Source: Desulfobacteraceae bacterium (GTDB lineage Bacteria > Desulfobacterota > Desulfobacteria > Desulfobacterales > Desulfosalsimonadaceae). From it: 64,000 nt of DNA. A model generated the notes under the pieces. It was not told where the DNA came from. It did not search any database and saw only the letters and a list, made by a program, of their open reading frames with translations. The stretch lies in assembly GCA_011390465.1 (NCBI GenBank), contig JAABSH010000004.1, positions 1 through 64,000 of the forward strand. Direction: 5' to 3'. Made by a program: the position numbers and the translations under genes. Of the stretch, positions 52,974 to 63,388 are shown one piece after another. Numbering within the stretch: position 1 is the first letter of the stretch; every line of letters starts with the position of its first letter.

Positions 52974-53627
52974 TTGAGTGCAAAAAAAGATACCCGTTCG
53001 GCAGCGGCCGAAAAAGCGAAAAAGCCCAAAAGCCGGCTCAGGGAAAACATTGAAGCAATTCTTATTGCCGTTGTCCTGGCCCTTTTTATCCGCACTTTTG
53101 TGGTTCAGGCCTTTAAGATTCCGTCCGGTTCCATGGAACCGACGCTCCAGATCGGGGATCACATTCTGGTCAACAAATTTATTTACGGTGTGAAAATCCC
53201 CTATGCCGGAACCACCCTTATCCCGGTGGCACACCCGGAGCAGGGAGATATTATTGTGTTCCGGTATCCGGAAGATCCGGACAAGGATTTTATCAAGCGG
53301 GTCATCGGCGTTCCCGGAGATATTGTTGAAATCAGGGATAAAACAGTCTATGTAAACAAAGTGGCGGTAAAAAATGATATCGGCGTGCACACGGATGCCC
53401 GGGTGCTGTCCGGCACCATCAATCCCCGGGACAACCTGACACCCGTCACTGTGCCGGCGGATGCCTATTTTGTCATGGGGGACAACCGGGACAACAGCTA
53501 CGACAGCCGGTTCTGGGGATTTGTGGAAGCATCTGCCATCAAAGGCAAGGCTTTTATTATCTACTGGTCCTGGGACAGCCATAATTTCGGGGTCCGCTGG
53601 GGAAGAATCGGGGATTTGCTAAAATAG
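52974..53627 (+). CDS. lepB: Signal peptidase I
   Basis: 217 residues from a TTG. One membrane helix (about 25-45) precedes the catalytic Ser53 (IPSGSMEPTL) and Lys108 (FIKRVIGVPGD), and GDNRDNSYDSRFWG is the conserved box. It cleaves Sec signal peptides at the membrane. A single N-terminal helix makes it a short form. Confidence 0.95.
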   Translation: MSAKKDTRSAAAEKAKKPKSRLRENIEAILIAVVLALFIRTFVVQAFKIPSGSMEPTLQIGDHILVNKFIYGVKIPYAGTTLIPVAHPEQGDIIVFRYPEDPDKDFIKRVIGVPGDIVEIRDKTVYVNKVAVKNDIGVHTDARVLSGTINPRDNLTPVTVPADAYFVMGDNRDNSYDSRFWGFVEASAIKGKAFIIYWSWDSHNFGVRWGRIGDLLK

Positions 53628-53639
53628 GACGACAGCAGC

Positions 53640-54578
53640 ATGGCGTGGAACAGAAAAGATATTCTGGATATTGACTCTCTGTCTGTCAGTGAAATTACAT
53701 CCATATTGGATACGGCGGACGGGCTTAAGGAAATTTCACAGCGGTCAATCAAAAAAGTCCCGACCCTGCGCGGCAAAACCGTTATTCTTTTTTTTTATGA
53801 ACCCAGCACCCGTACCCGGGTGTCCTTTGACATCGCGGCCAAACGCCTGTCCGCGGATTCCATTTCCATTTCTGCCGCCACCAGCAGTGTGGTAAAAGGC
53901 GAAACCCTGATTGATACCGCAAGAAATCTGGAATCCATGAATCCGGATGTGATTGTCATGCGGCATTCCAGTTCCGGTGCGCCTTATCTGCTGTCCCGCC
54001 ACATCACAACACCCATTATCAATGCAGGGGACGGCGCCCACGCCCATCCCACCCAGGCCCTTCTGGATATGATGACGGTACGGGAATACAAGAAAGATCT
54101 GACAGGACTTGAGATTGCCATTGTCGGCGATATTGCCCACAGCCGGGTGGCCCGTTCCGACATTGCCGGATTTACCAAGATGGGGGCCCGGGTAAGAATT
54201 TCCGGTCCACCCACCATGATTCCCGCGGGCATTGAATCCCTGGGTGCGGATGTGGTGCACGATTTTGATGAAGCCGTTACTGAAGCAGATGTCATTATGA
54301 TGCTCCGGATTCAAAAGGAGCGCCAGCAGCAGTATCTGTTTCCCAGTGAACGGGAATATGCGGGCCGTTACGGGCTTAACATGCAGCGGCTTGCAAAAGC
54401 AAAGCCGGATGCGTTAATTATGCACCCCGGTCCCCTGAACCGGGGGGTGGAGATTTCCCCGGCAGTGGCGGATCATGTCAACTCCGTGATTCTCACTCAG
54501 GTGACCAATGGTGTTGCCCTGCGTATGGCGCTTTTATATCTGGTGGCAGGAGGGATGCGCAATGCAGTTGATTATTAA
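53640..54578 (+). CDS. pyrB: Aspartate carbamoyltransferase catalytic subunit
   Basis: 312 residues. The carbamoyl-phosphate motif [25 protein letters not shown] and [11 protein letters not shown] are standard. Catalyses the first committed pyrimidine step. It overlaps pyrC by 17 bases. No pyrI regulatory subunit is seen. Confidence 0.97.
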   Translation: MAWNRKDILDIDSLSVSEITSILDTADGLKEISQRSIKKVPTLRGKTVILFFYEPSTRTRVSFDIAAKRLSADSISISAATSSVVKGETLIDTARNLESMNPDVIVMRHSSSGAPYLLSRHITTPIINAGDGAHAHPTQALLDMMTVREYKKDLTGLEIAIVGDIAHSRVARSDIAGFTKMGARVRISGPPTMIPAGIESLGADVVHDFDEAVTEADVIMMLRIQKERQQQYLFPSEREYAGRYGLNMQRLAKAKPDALIMHPGPLNRGVEISPAVADHVNSVILTQVTNGVALRMALLYLVAGGMRNAVDY

Positions 54579-55848
54579 AAACGGACATATTCTGGATCCG
54601 GGTAACATCGACGGAACAGGGGATATCATTGTCGATGACGGCGTGATTTCCGCTGTAAAACGCAACGCCGCCCCCGGCGCACAGGCAGAGAAAAAGAGCG
54701 ATGTGCGTGTCATTGATGCCACGGGATGGGTGGTTGTTCCCGGACTGATTGACATGCATGTGCATTTGCGGGATCCGGGGCAGGAATATAAGGAATCTAT
54801 TGAGACCGGGCTTCGGGCCGCGGTGGCCGGCGGATTTACCGCAGTCTGCTGCATGCCCAATACCTGTCCGGTAAATGACAATCGCCAGATTACCGAATAT
54901 ATCATTCACACCGCGGAAAAATGCCACCTTGCCAGAGTTTATCCGGTGGGGACCATCAGCCGCGGGCTTGCGGGAAAAGAGCTCAGTGATTACGGGGAAT
55001 TAAAAGCCGCCGGCGCCATTGCGGTATCTGACGACGGCATGCCCGTGGCAGACTCCCAGCTCATGCGCCGGGCCTTGGAATATGCCGGCGGAGTCGGACT
55101 GAAGGTCATTTCCCATTGTGAGGACCCGTATCTTTCAGACGGTGCCATGAACGAAGGCGCCATGGCCACCCGCATGGGCCTGGCAGGCATTCCCAATGCC
55201 GCGGAAAGCATTATCGTCATGCGGGAACTGGCCCTGGCCGAACTTACCGGCATACCGGTGCACATTGCCCATGTCAGCACCCGGCAGTCCGTTCATGCCA
55301 TCCGGGATGCCAAGCAAAGAGGCGTGCCAGCCACCGCGGAAACCGCCCCCCATTATTTTACCCTTACCGAGCAGGCGGTGGGAGAATATGATACCCGGGC
55401 CAAAATGAACCCGCCCCTGCGGTCGGAAAAGGATCGGGCCGCAGTCCGCCGGGGACTTTCAGACGGCGTTCTGGACGTGATTGCAACGGATCATGCCCCC
55501 CATTCCATCCTGGAGAAAGAAGTCGAATTTGACCGGGCCGCCAACGGTATTATCGGTCTGGAAACCGCGCTTTCCCTGGGGCTTCGCCTGGTGACGGAAA
55601 AAGTGCTGTCCCTTGAGGGCTTGATAGAAAAAATGGCCAAAAATCCGGCCCGCATTCTGGGGCTCACAAGAGAGATCACCCCTGGCGCGCCCGCCAACCT
55701 GACCCTCATCGATCCGGATGCGCTATACACCTATGATGCGGAAAAAGGATTCTCCAAAAGCAGCAATTCTCCGTTTCACGGATGGGAAATGAAAGGCCGG
55801 GCAGCCATGACGGTGGTGGACGGCTGTGTTGTTTATGAGCAAAACTAA
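54562..55848 (+). CDS. pyrC: Dihydroorotase (class I)
   Basis: 428 residues from the ATG at 54562, inside the end of pyrB, with CAGGAGGG before it. [10 protein letters not shown] (metal histidines), [16 protein letters not shown] and ATDHAPH define the class I enzyme. It cyclises carbamoyl aspartate in the pyrimidine pathway. Confidence 0.96.
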   Translation: MQLIIKNGHILDPGNIDGTGDIIVDDGVISAVKRNAAPGAQAEKKSDVRVIDATGWVVVPGLIDMHVHLRDPGQEYKESIETGLRAAVAGGFTAVCCMPNTCPVNDNRQITEYIIHTAEKCHLARVYPVGTISRGLAGKELSDYGELKAAGAIAVSDDGMPVADSQLMRRALEYAGGVGLKVISHCEDPYLSDGAMNEGAMATRMGLAGIPNAAESIIVMRELALAELTGIPVHIAHVSTRQSVHAIRDAKQRGVPATAETAPHYFTLTEQAVGEYDTRAKMNPPLRSEKDRAAVRRGLSDGVLDVIATDHAPHSILEKEVEFDRAANGIIGLETALSLGLRLVTEKVLSLEGLIEKMAKNPARILGLTREITPGAPANLTLIDPDALYTYDAEKGFSKSSNSPFHGWEMKGRAAMTVVDGCVVYEQN

Positions 55849-55863
55849 GGTTTTGAAAAGACC

Positions 55864-57264
55864 GTGACCCAGAACCCCGCCCATATCCTTGTTGTTGATG
55901 ATGAAATCAGTATGCGGGAGTTTCTCGATTTGATGCTTTCCAAGGCAGGATATCAGGTGACGTGCGCGGAAAACGGCCGCACGGCCCTGGGAAAAATCGA
56001 AAAACAGGCCTTTGACCTGATTTTATGCGATATTCGGTTGGGGGATATATCCGGTCTGGAGGTTTTGCGCAAGGCCAAGGCCGTAAATTCCACCACCATT
56101 GTGATCATGATTTCGGCTTATGCCACAGCGGAAAACGCAGTGGAAGCCATGAATGACGGGGCATATGATTACCTGCCCAAACCCTTTGACAACAATGAGC
56201 TCAAGCACACCATTGCCAAGGCCCTGACCCTGCGGACCCTGAGCGATGAAAAGAAAAGTATTGACAGTGAGCTCAAGGAAAATATGCATTTTGGCCTGCT
56301 CGTGGGCAACAGCCCCCGGATGCAGCATATTTATGAGATCATTCAGCAGATTGCGCCCACCCGGACAAATGTATTGATCACCGGCGAATCCGGCACCGGC
56401 AAGGAGCTCATCGCCCGGGCCATCCATGAGAAAAGCAACCGCCATGACCAGCCCTTTGTGGTGATCAACTGCAGCAGCATTCCGGAAACCCTGATTGAAA
56501 GTGAAATTTTCGGTTATAAAAAAGGGGCGTTCACCGGCGCTTCCCAGGACAAAAAAGGCCTTTTTGAAGCTGCCAACAAAGGCACGGTGTTTCTGGATGA
56601 AATCGGCGAACTGAGCCTGACCATGCAGGTGAAACTGCTCCGGGTGCTTCAGGAACGGGCGTTCAAGCCGGTGGGCACCAGTGAAGACGTGTCCGTGGAC
56701 ATCCGCATTGTATCCGCCACCAATAAAAAACTGGAAGATGAAGTTATTAGCGGTAATTTCCGGGAGGATCTTTTTTACCGGATCAATGTGGTAGAGATAA
56801 AGGTGCCGCCCCTGCGTGATCGGAAAGGCGATATCCGACCCCTGGCCCAGCATTTTCTGGACAGATATTCCCGGGAGTCTGGAAAGGCAATTACCAAAAT
56901 TTCCTCCTATGCCGTGGACCTGCTGCAGAAATACAATTTCCCCGGCAATATCCGGGAACTTGAAAACCTGATTGAGCGGAGCGTGGCCCTGTCCAGCACC
57001 AATATTATTCTGCCGGACAGTTTATCCCTGTCGATTCATAAGCGGCGGTGGATAGAAGGGGTGAAGGACCGGCGCTACGATATTGATGATGTGGAAAAAG
57101 GAGTGGTCCTGGATACGATTCTGGAAGAAATAGAACGTGCCTATATTGAAAAAGCCCTGAAATTCAGCATGGGCAATAAAAATACCGCCGCCGATCTGCT
57201 GGGCATCAGCCTGCGGTCGCTCCGCTACCGTTGCAGCAAACTCAACATTGACAAGTCTCCCTAA
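55864..57264 (+). CDS. NtrC-family sigma-54-dependent response regulator
   Basis: 466 residues from a GTG. Receiver domain: acidic pair VVDDE and phospho-acceptor D56 (ILCDIRLGD). AAA+ domain: Walker A GESGTGKE, the sigma54 contact GAFTGA and the arginine-finger region. A Fis-type helix-turn-helix at the end has [20 protein letters not shown]. The form is PilR/NtrC-like. I see no histidine kinase beside it. With rpoN in the window and a PilB-type ATPase 3 kb on, control of pili is a possible role. Confidence 0.94.
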   Translation: MTQNPAHILVVDDEISMREFLDLMLSKAGYQVTCAENGRTALGKIEKQAFDLILCDIRLGDISGLEVLRKAKAVNSTTIVIMISAYATAENAVEAMNDGAYDYLPKPFDNNELKHTIAKALTLRTLSDEKKSIDSELKENMHFGLLVGNSPRMQHIYEIIQQIAPTRTNVLITGESGTGKELIARAIHEKSNRHDQPFVVINCSSIPETLIESEIFGYKKGAFTGASQDKKGLFEAANKGTVFLDEIGELSLTMQVKLLRVLQERAFKPVGTSEDVSVDIRIVSATNKKLEDEVISGNFREDLFYRINVVEIKVPPLRDRKGDIRPLAQHFLDRYSRESGKAITKISSYAVDLLQKYNFPGNIRELENLIERSVALSSTNIILPDSLSLSIHKRRWIEGVKDRRYDIDDVEKGVVLDTILEEIERAYIEKALKFSMGNKNTAADLLGISLRSLRYRCSKLNIDKSP

Positions 57265-57310
57265 GCTATCCGCGATTTATTTTTTCTGAGAGTTTTTATT
57301 TTTTTTTGCC

Positions 57311-59257
57311 ATGATCAGTGTTGACAATTTATCCAAAAGTTTCGGTGCCAGTGTTCTGTTTCAGAACGTGAGCTTTAAGATCAACCGGCGGGAGCGGGTG
57401 GGACTGGTGGGCCGGAACGGGCACGGAAAAACCACTCTTTTCAGGATTCTGGCGGGCCTGGAAGAAGCGGATTCCGGGCATATTGCGGTTCCTAAAAATT
57501 ATCGCATCGGGTATGTCAAACAGACCATTGATTTTACCGGGGAGACGGTTTTTCAGGAAGGTATCCGCGGCCTGCCGGAAAACGAAGCTTCCCATCACTG
57601 GAAAGTGGAAAAGATTCTGGCGGGACTCGGCTTTGCCCCCGCGGATCTGAAGCGTTCCCCCCTGGACCTGTCCGGCGGATTCCAGGTTCGCCTGAACCTG
57701 GCCAAAGAACTCCTGGCCGAACCGGACATGCTGCTCCTGGACGAACCCACCAACTATCTGGATATTACCTCTATTCGCTGGATCCGGCAGTTTCTTTCCC
57801 AATGGCCCCGGGAAGTGCTGCTCATCACCCATGACCGCGGGTTCATGGATTCTGTAGTGACCCATGTGCTGGGCATTCACCGCCGTAAAATCCGTAAAAT
57901 CCCCGGCAATACGGAAAAATATTACATGCAGCTGGCAACGGAAGAGGAAATCCATGAAAAGACCCGCATAAATGATGACAAACGCCGCCGGGAAATAACG
58001 GAATTCATTACCCGTTTCCGGGCAAAAGCCAGATTGGCAGGTCTTGTGCAGTCCCGGGTAAAGACCCTGAACAAACTGACCCGCCAGGAAAAACTGGAAA
58101 AGTTCAAAAGTCTTGATTTTTCATTCCGCGTCAAACCCTTTAACGGTAAAATTCTTGCCCGGATCAGCAATCTGAGCTTCGGCTATTCTCCAGACCGGCG
58201 TCTGATTGATGATTTTGATCTCGTGATCGGTCCCAAAGACCGGATTTGCGTGGTGGGTAAAAATGGCGCCGGCAAGACCACGTTTTTAAAACTGCTGGGG
58301 AGCCTGCTTCAGCCGGACAGTGGCCAGGTTGAATATCACCCGGAAGTGTCGGCAGGCTATTTTGAACAGACAAACGTAAAAAGCCTGGATGATGAAAAGA
58401 CCATAGAAGAAGAAATTTTATACACCAGTCCGGATATTGACCGGCAGTTTGCCCGCAACATCTGCGGCGCCATGCTGTTTGAAGGCGACCAGGCCCTGAA
58501 AAAAATAGATGTGTTGTCCGGCGGCGAGAAAAGCCGGGTTATGCTGGGCAAAGTGCTGTGTACCCCCATCAATCTGCTCCTGCTGGACGAACCGTCCAAC
58601 CATTTTGACATGGAATCCTGCGATGCCCTGCTTGCCGCCATTGACGCGTTTGACGGGGCTGTTGTCATGGTGACCCATAATGAAATGTTTCTGCATGCCG
58701 TTGCCGAACGGCTGATTGTGTTTAACAGCAGCGGGGTGTCTGTTTTTGACGGGGATTACCAGCAGTTTCTGGATAATGACGGCTGGGATGATGCAGGAGA
58801 AACACATCCCAGGGTATCCTCTGAAGCAGCAGCCGGTGAACCGGCAAAATCGGATAAGTTTAGTAAACCGGAAAATAAACCGGAAAAGCTTAACAAAAAA
58901 GAGATCCGCCAGCTCCGGTCGGCCATTATCGCGGAGCGGGGCAGGGTGCTCAAGCCCGTTGAAACCCGAATCCGCCAATTGGAAAAAACCATTGATGCTG
59001 CGGAAAATAAGTTAACCTCTTTTGAACAGAAGATGCAGCAGGCCTCTGAAAATGGCGATGGCGCGGTGATCGCCGAGTTGTCCCAGAAAATTCACCAGTG
59101 TCAGCAGGATATTGACCGGGATTTTGCGGAATTTGAAAAACTCTCGGAATCCGCTGACACCCGTCGGAAAAATTATGATGATCAGCTGTCGGCCCTGGAT
59201 GAAACCGAAATAACGGCCCCGGAATCTGATCACCAATCTGATCAACATGCAAGTTGA
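57311..59257 (+). CDS. ABC-F family ATPase
   Basis: 648 residues; two ABC domains on one chain and no membrane segments. Walker A motifs are GRNGHGKTTLF and GKNGAGKTTFL; signatures LSGGFQVRL and LSGGEKSRV; Walker B LLLDEPTNYLD and LLLDEPSNHFD. A linker of about 80 residues is basic (RRREITEFITRFRAKARLAGLVQSR), as in ribosome-binding ABC-F proteins. The C-terminal 100 residues are coiled coil, as in Uup-type members. No clear ribosome site precedes the ATG. Confidence 0.94.
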   Translation: MISVDNLSKSFGASVLFQNVSFKINRRERVGLVGRNGHGKTTLFRILAGLEEADSGHIAVPKNYRIGYVKQTIDFTGETVFQEGIRGLPENEASHHWKVEKILAGLGFAPADLKRSPLDLSGGFQVRLNLAKELLAEPDMLLLDEPTNYLDITSIRWIRQFLSQWPREVLLITHDRGFMDSVVTHVLGIHRRKIRKIPGNTEKYYMQLATEEEIHEKTRINDDKRRREITEFITRFRAKARLAGLVQSRVKTLNKLTRQEKLEKFKSLDFSFRVKPFNGKILARISNLSFGYSPDRRLIDDFDLVIGPKDRICVVGKNGAGKTTFLKLLGSLLQPDSGQVEYHPEVSAGYFEQTNVKSLDDEKTIEEEILYTSPDIDRQFARNICGAMLFEGDQALKKIDVLSGGEKSRVMLGKVLCTPINLLLLDEPSNHFDMESCDALLAAIDAFDGAVVMVTHNEMFLHAVAERLIVFNSSGVSVFDGDYQQFLDNDGWDDAGETHPRVSSEAAAGEPAKSDKFSKPENKPEKLNKKEIRQLRSAIIAERGRVLKPVETRIRQLEKTIDAAENKLTSFEQKMQQASENGDGAVIAELSQKIHQCQQDIDRDFAEFEKLSESADTRRKNYDDQLSALDETEITAPESDHQSDQHAS

Positions 59258-59282
59258 CACTTTTTTTGAATCAAGCTATAGA
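59254..59282 (+). promoter_or_regulatory. Sigma70 promoter downstream of the ABC-F gene
   Basis: TTGACA (59254-59259) and TATAGA (59277-59282) are spaced by exactly 17 bases, the best promoter match I see in the window. It starts in the last codons of the ABC-F gene and points at the small membrane protein and PilB-type genes. Confidence 0.7.
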
Positions 59283-59285
59283 TTA

Positions 59286-59429
59286 AGCTTGAACCGGATC
59301 GCAGTTCCGGTGAAAAACATCTGTTATTTCAGAAATAACTATTTTGTCAGTGCCTTTGGAACCGTCAGCGGCGGTTGGGGCAACTTATGATATATTGTAG
59401 CATAAAAAAAGTGATTTAAAAAACAACCA
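59286..59429 (+). other. Structured 5' leader of the small membrane protein gene
   Basis: About 140 bases after the promoter without coding frame but with several hairpins: ACCGGA/TCCGGT (59293-59311), GTTATTT/AAATAAC (59323-59339, perfect 7-base stem, three-base loop) and AACCG/CGGTT (about 59359-59375). I match it to no known riboswitch. It may be a regulatory leader or a small RNA. Confidence 0.45.
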
Positions 59430-59654
59430 ATGGATAATAAAAAAAACATTCAACTGATCTGGGCGGCGGCGCTTATTTTAATGGGCGTGGCTGTTTTTTT
59501 TCGTGTTCCCGCAGTAGCGGAACAGGTGGCAGCCGCCTTTGAGACGGAAAAAGGGCTTTATTTTTTTCGTTTCAGTTTTTATCTGATTGCCGTTATTCTG
59601 ATTGGTGGCGGGATCAGAAAAATACAAAAATTCTGGCCCCTGGAAAAAAAATAA
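59430..59654 (+). CDS. Small two-helix membrane protein
   Basis: 74 residues, function unknown. Two hydrophobic helices (about 8-28 and 48-66) are joined by a short charged loop (AFETEKGLYFF). The C-terminus is basic (RKIQKFWPLEKK), so both ends are predicted cytosolic. Placed 58 bases before the PilB-type gene and likely co-transcribed. Its composition matches the surrounding genes. Confidence 0.7.
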   Translation: MDNKKNIQLIWAAALILMGVAVFFRVPAVAEQVAAAFETEKGLYFFRFSFYLIAVILIGGGIRKIQKFWPLEKK

Positions 59655-59712
59655 GCACAGGTTTCAGGATGCTTTCAATTTTTTGGTGTAACGCTTACCG
59701 GAGGATGACAAA

Positions 59713-62034
59713 ATGCCCTCAAGTACCAGTTTAAAAACATCCAGATCAAAAACCAACGGAATAAATGATATCCAGCATCTGAAATCCGAGGTGGAATACC
59801 GCACAAAACTTCAGGAGATATCCAATTCCATTTATGCGGCAGCCAATCTGGATGTCATCCTGATTGATTTAAAAGATGATATCCTGGAACTGGTCAATGC
59901 GGAGCGGATCACCATTTATTATGTGGATGGTGTCAAACGGGAACTGGTGTCCCGGTTCAAATCCGGCAACGAGGTTTCAGAAATCCGGGTGCCCATTTCA
60001 AATGCCAGTATTGCCGGTTATGCGGCGGCCCATCAGAAAACCATTAACATCAAAAATGTCTATGATGAATCCGAGCTTGCCAATATTGACGAAGAACTGA
60101 ATTTTAACAAGAGCTGGGATAAAAAAACCGGGTTCCATACCAAACAGGTGATGGTGGCGCCCATTGTATTTAAATCTTTTGTTCTGGGCGTAATCCAGCT
60201 GATTAATCGAAATGACGGGCTTCCGTTTGCCAAAGAAGACGAAGACAATGTTTCTGAATTATCCAATATTATCGGTATTGCCCTTTATCAGCAGAAAAAG
60301 ATGGCCACCGGCCGGAAAAGCAAATTTGATTATCTGCTGCAGAATCATATTCTGACCCAGAAGGAACTCAATCAGGCCATTGCCGCGTCCCGGGAAAAAC
60401 GGATTCCCATTCAGAAAATCCTGACGGATGAATTCAAAATTGCTCCCAAAGATATTGCTGAAGCCCTGAGCCGGTATTACGATCTGCCCCTGGTGCGATA
60501 CAGTGAAACCCTTCCCATTCCCGGAGAACTGCTTCGGGGGCTTAAGGTGGGGTTTATGAAAAACAATGCATGGGTGCCCATCCGGTCGGAAAAAGAAGAG
60601 GTTTTGATTGCCATTGACAACCCGGAGGACATGCAGCGGGTGGATGAAATCCGGACCCTTTTCCCCGGCCGCAAGATCAAGCTGGCCTTTGCCCTGAGAG
60701 ACGATATTCTCCGCATTATCAGTTTGTTTACCACGGATGAAAAAGAAACTTCTTCCATTGACGATATTCTCTCTCAGCTTCAGACCGAAGAAGATGAAAT
60801 CGAAGAGGAAACCTCCGGGGTTTCCGAGGAAAGCAGTGCCGTGGTTCAACTGGTCAACAAAATTATCCTGGACGCTTATGCCCGGGGGGCCTCAGATATT
60901 CATCTGGAGCCGTATCCGGGAAAACAAAACACCCATGTTCGTATCCGGGTGGACGGGGCCTGCAACCTGTATCAGACCATACCTTACAGTTACCGAAACG
61001 CGGTGGTTTCCCGGATCAAAATCATGTCGGATCTGGATATTGCCGAACGACGAAAACCCCAGGACGGAAAAATTTCGTTCAAGAAATACGGGGGCAAGGA
61101 TATTGAGCTCCGGGTGGCCACTGTGCCCACCCAGGGCGGTGCCGAAGATGTCGTCATGCGTATTCTGGCGGCCGGCGAGCCCCTTCCCTTGAGCAAAATG
61201 GGATTTTCCGAGCGCAATTATGAAAATTTTATCAGCGCCATTACCAAACCTTACGGCCTGATTTTTGTCTGCGGTCCCACCGGTTCCGGTAAAACCACCA
61301 CCCTTCATTCCGCTCTGTCCTATATCAATAAAGTTGAAACCAAAATCTGGACCGCGGAAGATCCCGTGGAAATTACCCAAAAGGGCCTGCGCCAGGTTCA
61401 GGTGCAGCCAAAGATCGGGTTTGATTTTGCAACCGCCATGCGCGCGTTTTTGCGTGCTGACCCGGATGTCATTATGGTGGGTGAGATGCGGGACCATGAA
61501 ACCACTCAGATGGGAATTGAGGCGTCGCTCACCGGGCATCTGGTGTTTTCCACCCTGCATACCAACAGCGCGCCGGAAAGTATTACCCGGCTGCTGGACA
61601 TGGGCATGGATCCGTTTAACTTTGCGGATGCCCTCCTGGCCATTATGGCCCAGCGCCTGGTGCGGACCCTGTGCAAAAACTGCAAAAAATCCTTTAATCC
61701 GTCCAAAAGCGAATATGACGAACTGGTCCGGGAATATGACCCGGAACTCTTTAAAAAGAACGTCAATATTCCCTTTACCAGCGATCTTACCCTTTACAAG
61801 GCGGAAGGCTGTGAGATGTGCAACGGTACCGGGTATCGCGGACGAATGGGAATTCATGAACTTCTGATGGGGACGGACCGGATCAAGGAAATGATCCAGA
61901 ACCGGTCCACCATGGCGGAAATCCGGGATCAGGCCATCGAAGAAGGCATGACCACGCTGAAACAGGACGGTATTGAAAAAGTGTTTGCCGGGCATACGGA
62001 TCTTATGGAAGTGCGCAAGGTTTGCATTAAATAG
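59713..62034 (+). CDS. GAF-domain type IV pilus/type II secretion ATPase (PilB/GspE-like)
   Basis: 773 residues. Residues about 30-195 are a GAF domain (ISNSIYAAANLDVIL..., HTKQVMVAPI, GVIQLINR). A MshEN-like region (about 205-270, LLQNHILTQKELNQAI) follows. The GspE core has Walker A CGPTGSGKTTT, Asp box TAEDPVE, Walker B LRADPDVIMVGEMRD and the zinc cysteines CKNC ... CEMC. A sensory GAF fused to a secretion ATPase is uncommon. Type IV pilus or secretion partner genes are not in the window. Confidence 0.9.
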   Translation: MPSSTSLKTSRSKTNGINDIQHLKSEVEYRTKLQEISNSIYAAANLDVILIDLKDDILELVNAERITIYYVDGVKRELVSRFKSGNEVSEIRVPISNASIAGYAAAHQKTINIKNVYDESELANIDEELNFNKSWDKKTGFHTKQVMVAPIVFKSFVLGVIQLINRNDGLPFAKEDEDNVSELSNIIGIALYQQKKMATGRKSKFDYLLQNHILTQKELNQAIAASREKRIPIQKILTDEFKIAPKDIAEALSRYYDLPLVRYSETLPIPGELLRGLKVGFMKNNAWVPIRSEKEEVLIAIDNPEDMQRVDEIRTLFPGRKIKLAFALRDDILRIISLFTTDEKETSSIDDILSQLQTEEDEIEEETSGVSEESSAVVQLVNKIILDAYARGASDIHLEPYPGKQNTHVRIRVDGACNLYQTIPYSYRNAVVSRIKIMSDLDIAERRKPQDGKISFKKYGGKDIELRVATVPTQGGAEDVVMRILAAGEPLPLSKMGFSERNYENFISAITKPYGLIFVCGPTGSGKTTTLHSALSYINKVETKIWTAEDPVEITQKGLRQVQVQPKIGFDFATAMRAFLRADPDVIMVGEMRDHETTQMGIEASLTGHLVFSTLHTNSAPESITRLLDMGMDPFNFADALLAIMAQRLVRTLCKNCKKSFNPSKSEYDELVREYDPELFKKNVNIPFTSDLTLYKAEGCEMCNGTGYRGRMGIHELLMGTDRIKEMIQNRSTMAEIRDQAIEEGMTTLKQDGIEKVFAGHTDLMEVRKVCIK

Positions 62035-62120
62035 AATAGTAAGGATGCCAAAACGGTACCGGACCGACGGCACCAGACCACGGGCACGGAACTGATTTTT
62101 TCCTGTTTTTTTTACCTAAA

Positions 62121-62135
62121 GTAAGCATAGCTTAC
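62121..62135. promoter_or_regulatory. Palindrome GTAAGC-ATA-GCTTAC upstream of tetR
   Basis: A perfect 6-3-6 palindrome, 160 bases before the TetR gene at 62298. Its core (TAAG...CTTA) resembles that of the second palindrome near 62225, so both may be operators of the same repressor. Confidence 0.55.
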
Positions 62136-62206
62136 ATTGCATTTCATTCCTTTTTTAAAAAATAATAATAAAAATCAATATGTTAATTATAGTTTAAAAA
62201 ATTATA

Positions 62207-62245
62207 TTGACATTGCCTGTAATATAAGTAATACATACTTACAGG
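62207..62245 (+). promoter_or_regulatory. Promoter with overlapping palindromes before tetR
   Basis: TTGACA (62207-62212) marks a -35 box; the matching -10 is indistinct (TAATAC after 16 bases). Two nested inverted repeats cover the -10 side: CCTGTAA (62216-62222) with TTACAGG (62239-62245), and TAAGTA (62225-62230) with TACTTA (62236-62241). This would fit self-repression by the TetR protein. Confidence 0.55.
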
Positions 62246-62297
62246 ATTTATTGCAAAAAACAGCAAGCGTTTATTCAAAGCAGAACATGAGCCTATT

Positions 62298-62927
62298 GTG
62301 GAAAAAAAATTACCCATTGCCCCGTCATCTAAATCCGTAAGGCTGACAGCACCGCCCAGCCGTGTAAAAATCGCCAGGGCATTGAAGGTATTGTTGCAGA
62401 ATAAGGATTTTAATTCCATTACCACGGCGGAAATATCCCGGGTGGCCGGCGTGAATGAAGCCCTTATCTATCGTCATTTTACAGATAAACGGGGGCTTTT
62501 GCATGCGGTGCTGGCAGATTACCTCAATGATTTTGTCTCCAGCCTCAAATTTGATCTCAAAGGAATTAAAGGGGCGGTCAACAAAATCCGGAAATTTGTC
62601 TGGGCATCCATTCATTATTATAATGATGACCGGGTATTTTCCAAGATTCAGCTTCTGGAGGTCCGCAATTTTCCGGGTTATTTTGAAAGTGAAACCTATC
62701 AGATCGTGCGCCAGTATGCCGGGCTGCTGCTGGACATCATCAGCGAAGGCATTGAAGAAGGCTGCCTTCGCGCAGATATTGAAGCAGTCAATATCCGGCA
62801 GTTCATCTTAGGGGCAATTGAACATTACTGCCTCCCGGCCATTATTTTCGGATATGATATTGATAATGACCGGGTGGCGGACAGTCTGTGCGAAGTGCTT
62901 TTTGACGGTATTATCCTTAAAAATTGA
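62298..62927 (+). CDS. TetR-family regulator beside methylmalonyl-CoA genes
   Basis: 209 residues from a GTG; the helix-turn-helix is TTAEISRVAGVNEALIYRHFTDKRGLL, and the C-terminal ligand domain is helical. No better in-frame start is seen nearby. It lies 49 bases before the methylmalonyl-CoA epimerase gene on the same strand and downstream of two similar palindromes. Likely controls itself and perhaps the epimerase/mutase genes in response to an acyl-CoA, by position. Confidence 0.9.
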   Translation: MEKKLPIAPSSKSVRLTAPPSRVKIARALKVLLQNKDFNSITTAEISRVAGVNEALIYRHFTDKRGLLHAVLADYLNDFVSSLKFDLKGIKGAVNKIRKFVWASIHYYNDDRVFSKIQLLEVRNFPGYFESETYQIVRQYAGLLLDIISEGIEEGCLRADIEAVNIRQFILGAIEHYCLPAIIFGYDIDNDRVADSLCEVLFDGIILKN

Positions 62928-62976
62928 ATTGAATTTTTAAAAAATAAAACAGCGTTTCCAGGCAAAGGAGCAAATC

Positions 62977-63378
62977 ATGAAAATATTGAAAATCGACCAT
63001 CTCGGCATTGCGGTAAACAGCACGGAAGACGGGAAAAATTTTTGGTCCGGTATTCTGGGGCTGGAGTTTGAAGGAGATGAAACCGTGGAAACCCAGAAAG
63101 TCAAAACCGCTTTTTTCCCGGTAGGGGAAAGTGAAATTGAGCTTCTGGAATCCACCGCACCGGACGGCCCCATTGCCAGGTTTATTGAAAAAAAAGGAGA
63201 AGGCATTCAGCATGTGGCCTTCCGCGTGGACAACATCGAGGCCGCCCTTGCGGAACTCAAAGAAAAAGGGGTAAAACTCATTGATGAAACCCCCCGCATG
63301 GGCGCGGGCGGCGCGAAAATTGCGTTTCTGCATCCCAAGGCCACGGCCGGGGTGCTGGTTGAATTGTGTGAAAGATAA
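62977..63378 (+). CDS. mce: Methylmalonyl-CoA epimerase
   Basis: 133 residues; glyoxalase/VOC fold. [11 protein letters not shown] carries a metal His, [10 protein letters not shown] the second, and VLVELCE the metal Glu. [16 protein letters not shown] is typical. It interconverts the methylmalonyl-CoA epimers between propionyl-CoA carboxylation and the mutase. GCAAAGGAG precedes the ATG; the mutase starts 10 bases after it. Confidence 0.96.
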   Translation: MKILKIDHLGIAVNSTEDGKNFWSGILGLEFEGDETVETQKVKTAFFPVGESEIELLESTAPDGPIARFIEKKGEGIQHVAFRVDNIEAALAELKEKGVKLIDETPRMGAGGAKIAFLHPKATAGVLVELCER

Positions 63379-63388
63379 GGAGGCCCAG

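Noticed and set aside
60892-62073. 393-residue minus-strand open frame
   Set aside because: Antisense to the PilB-type ATPase, with no recognisable domain.
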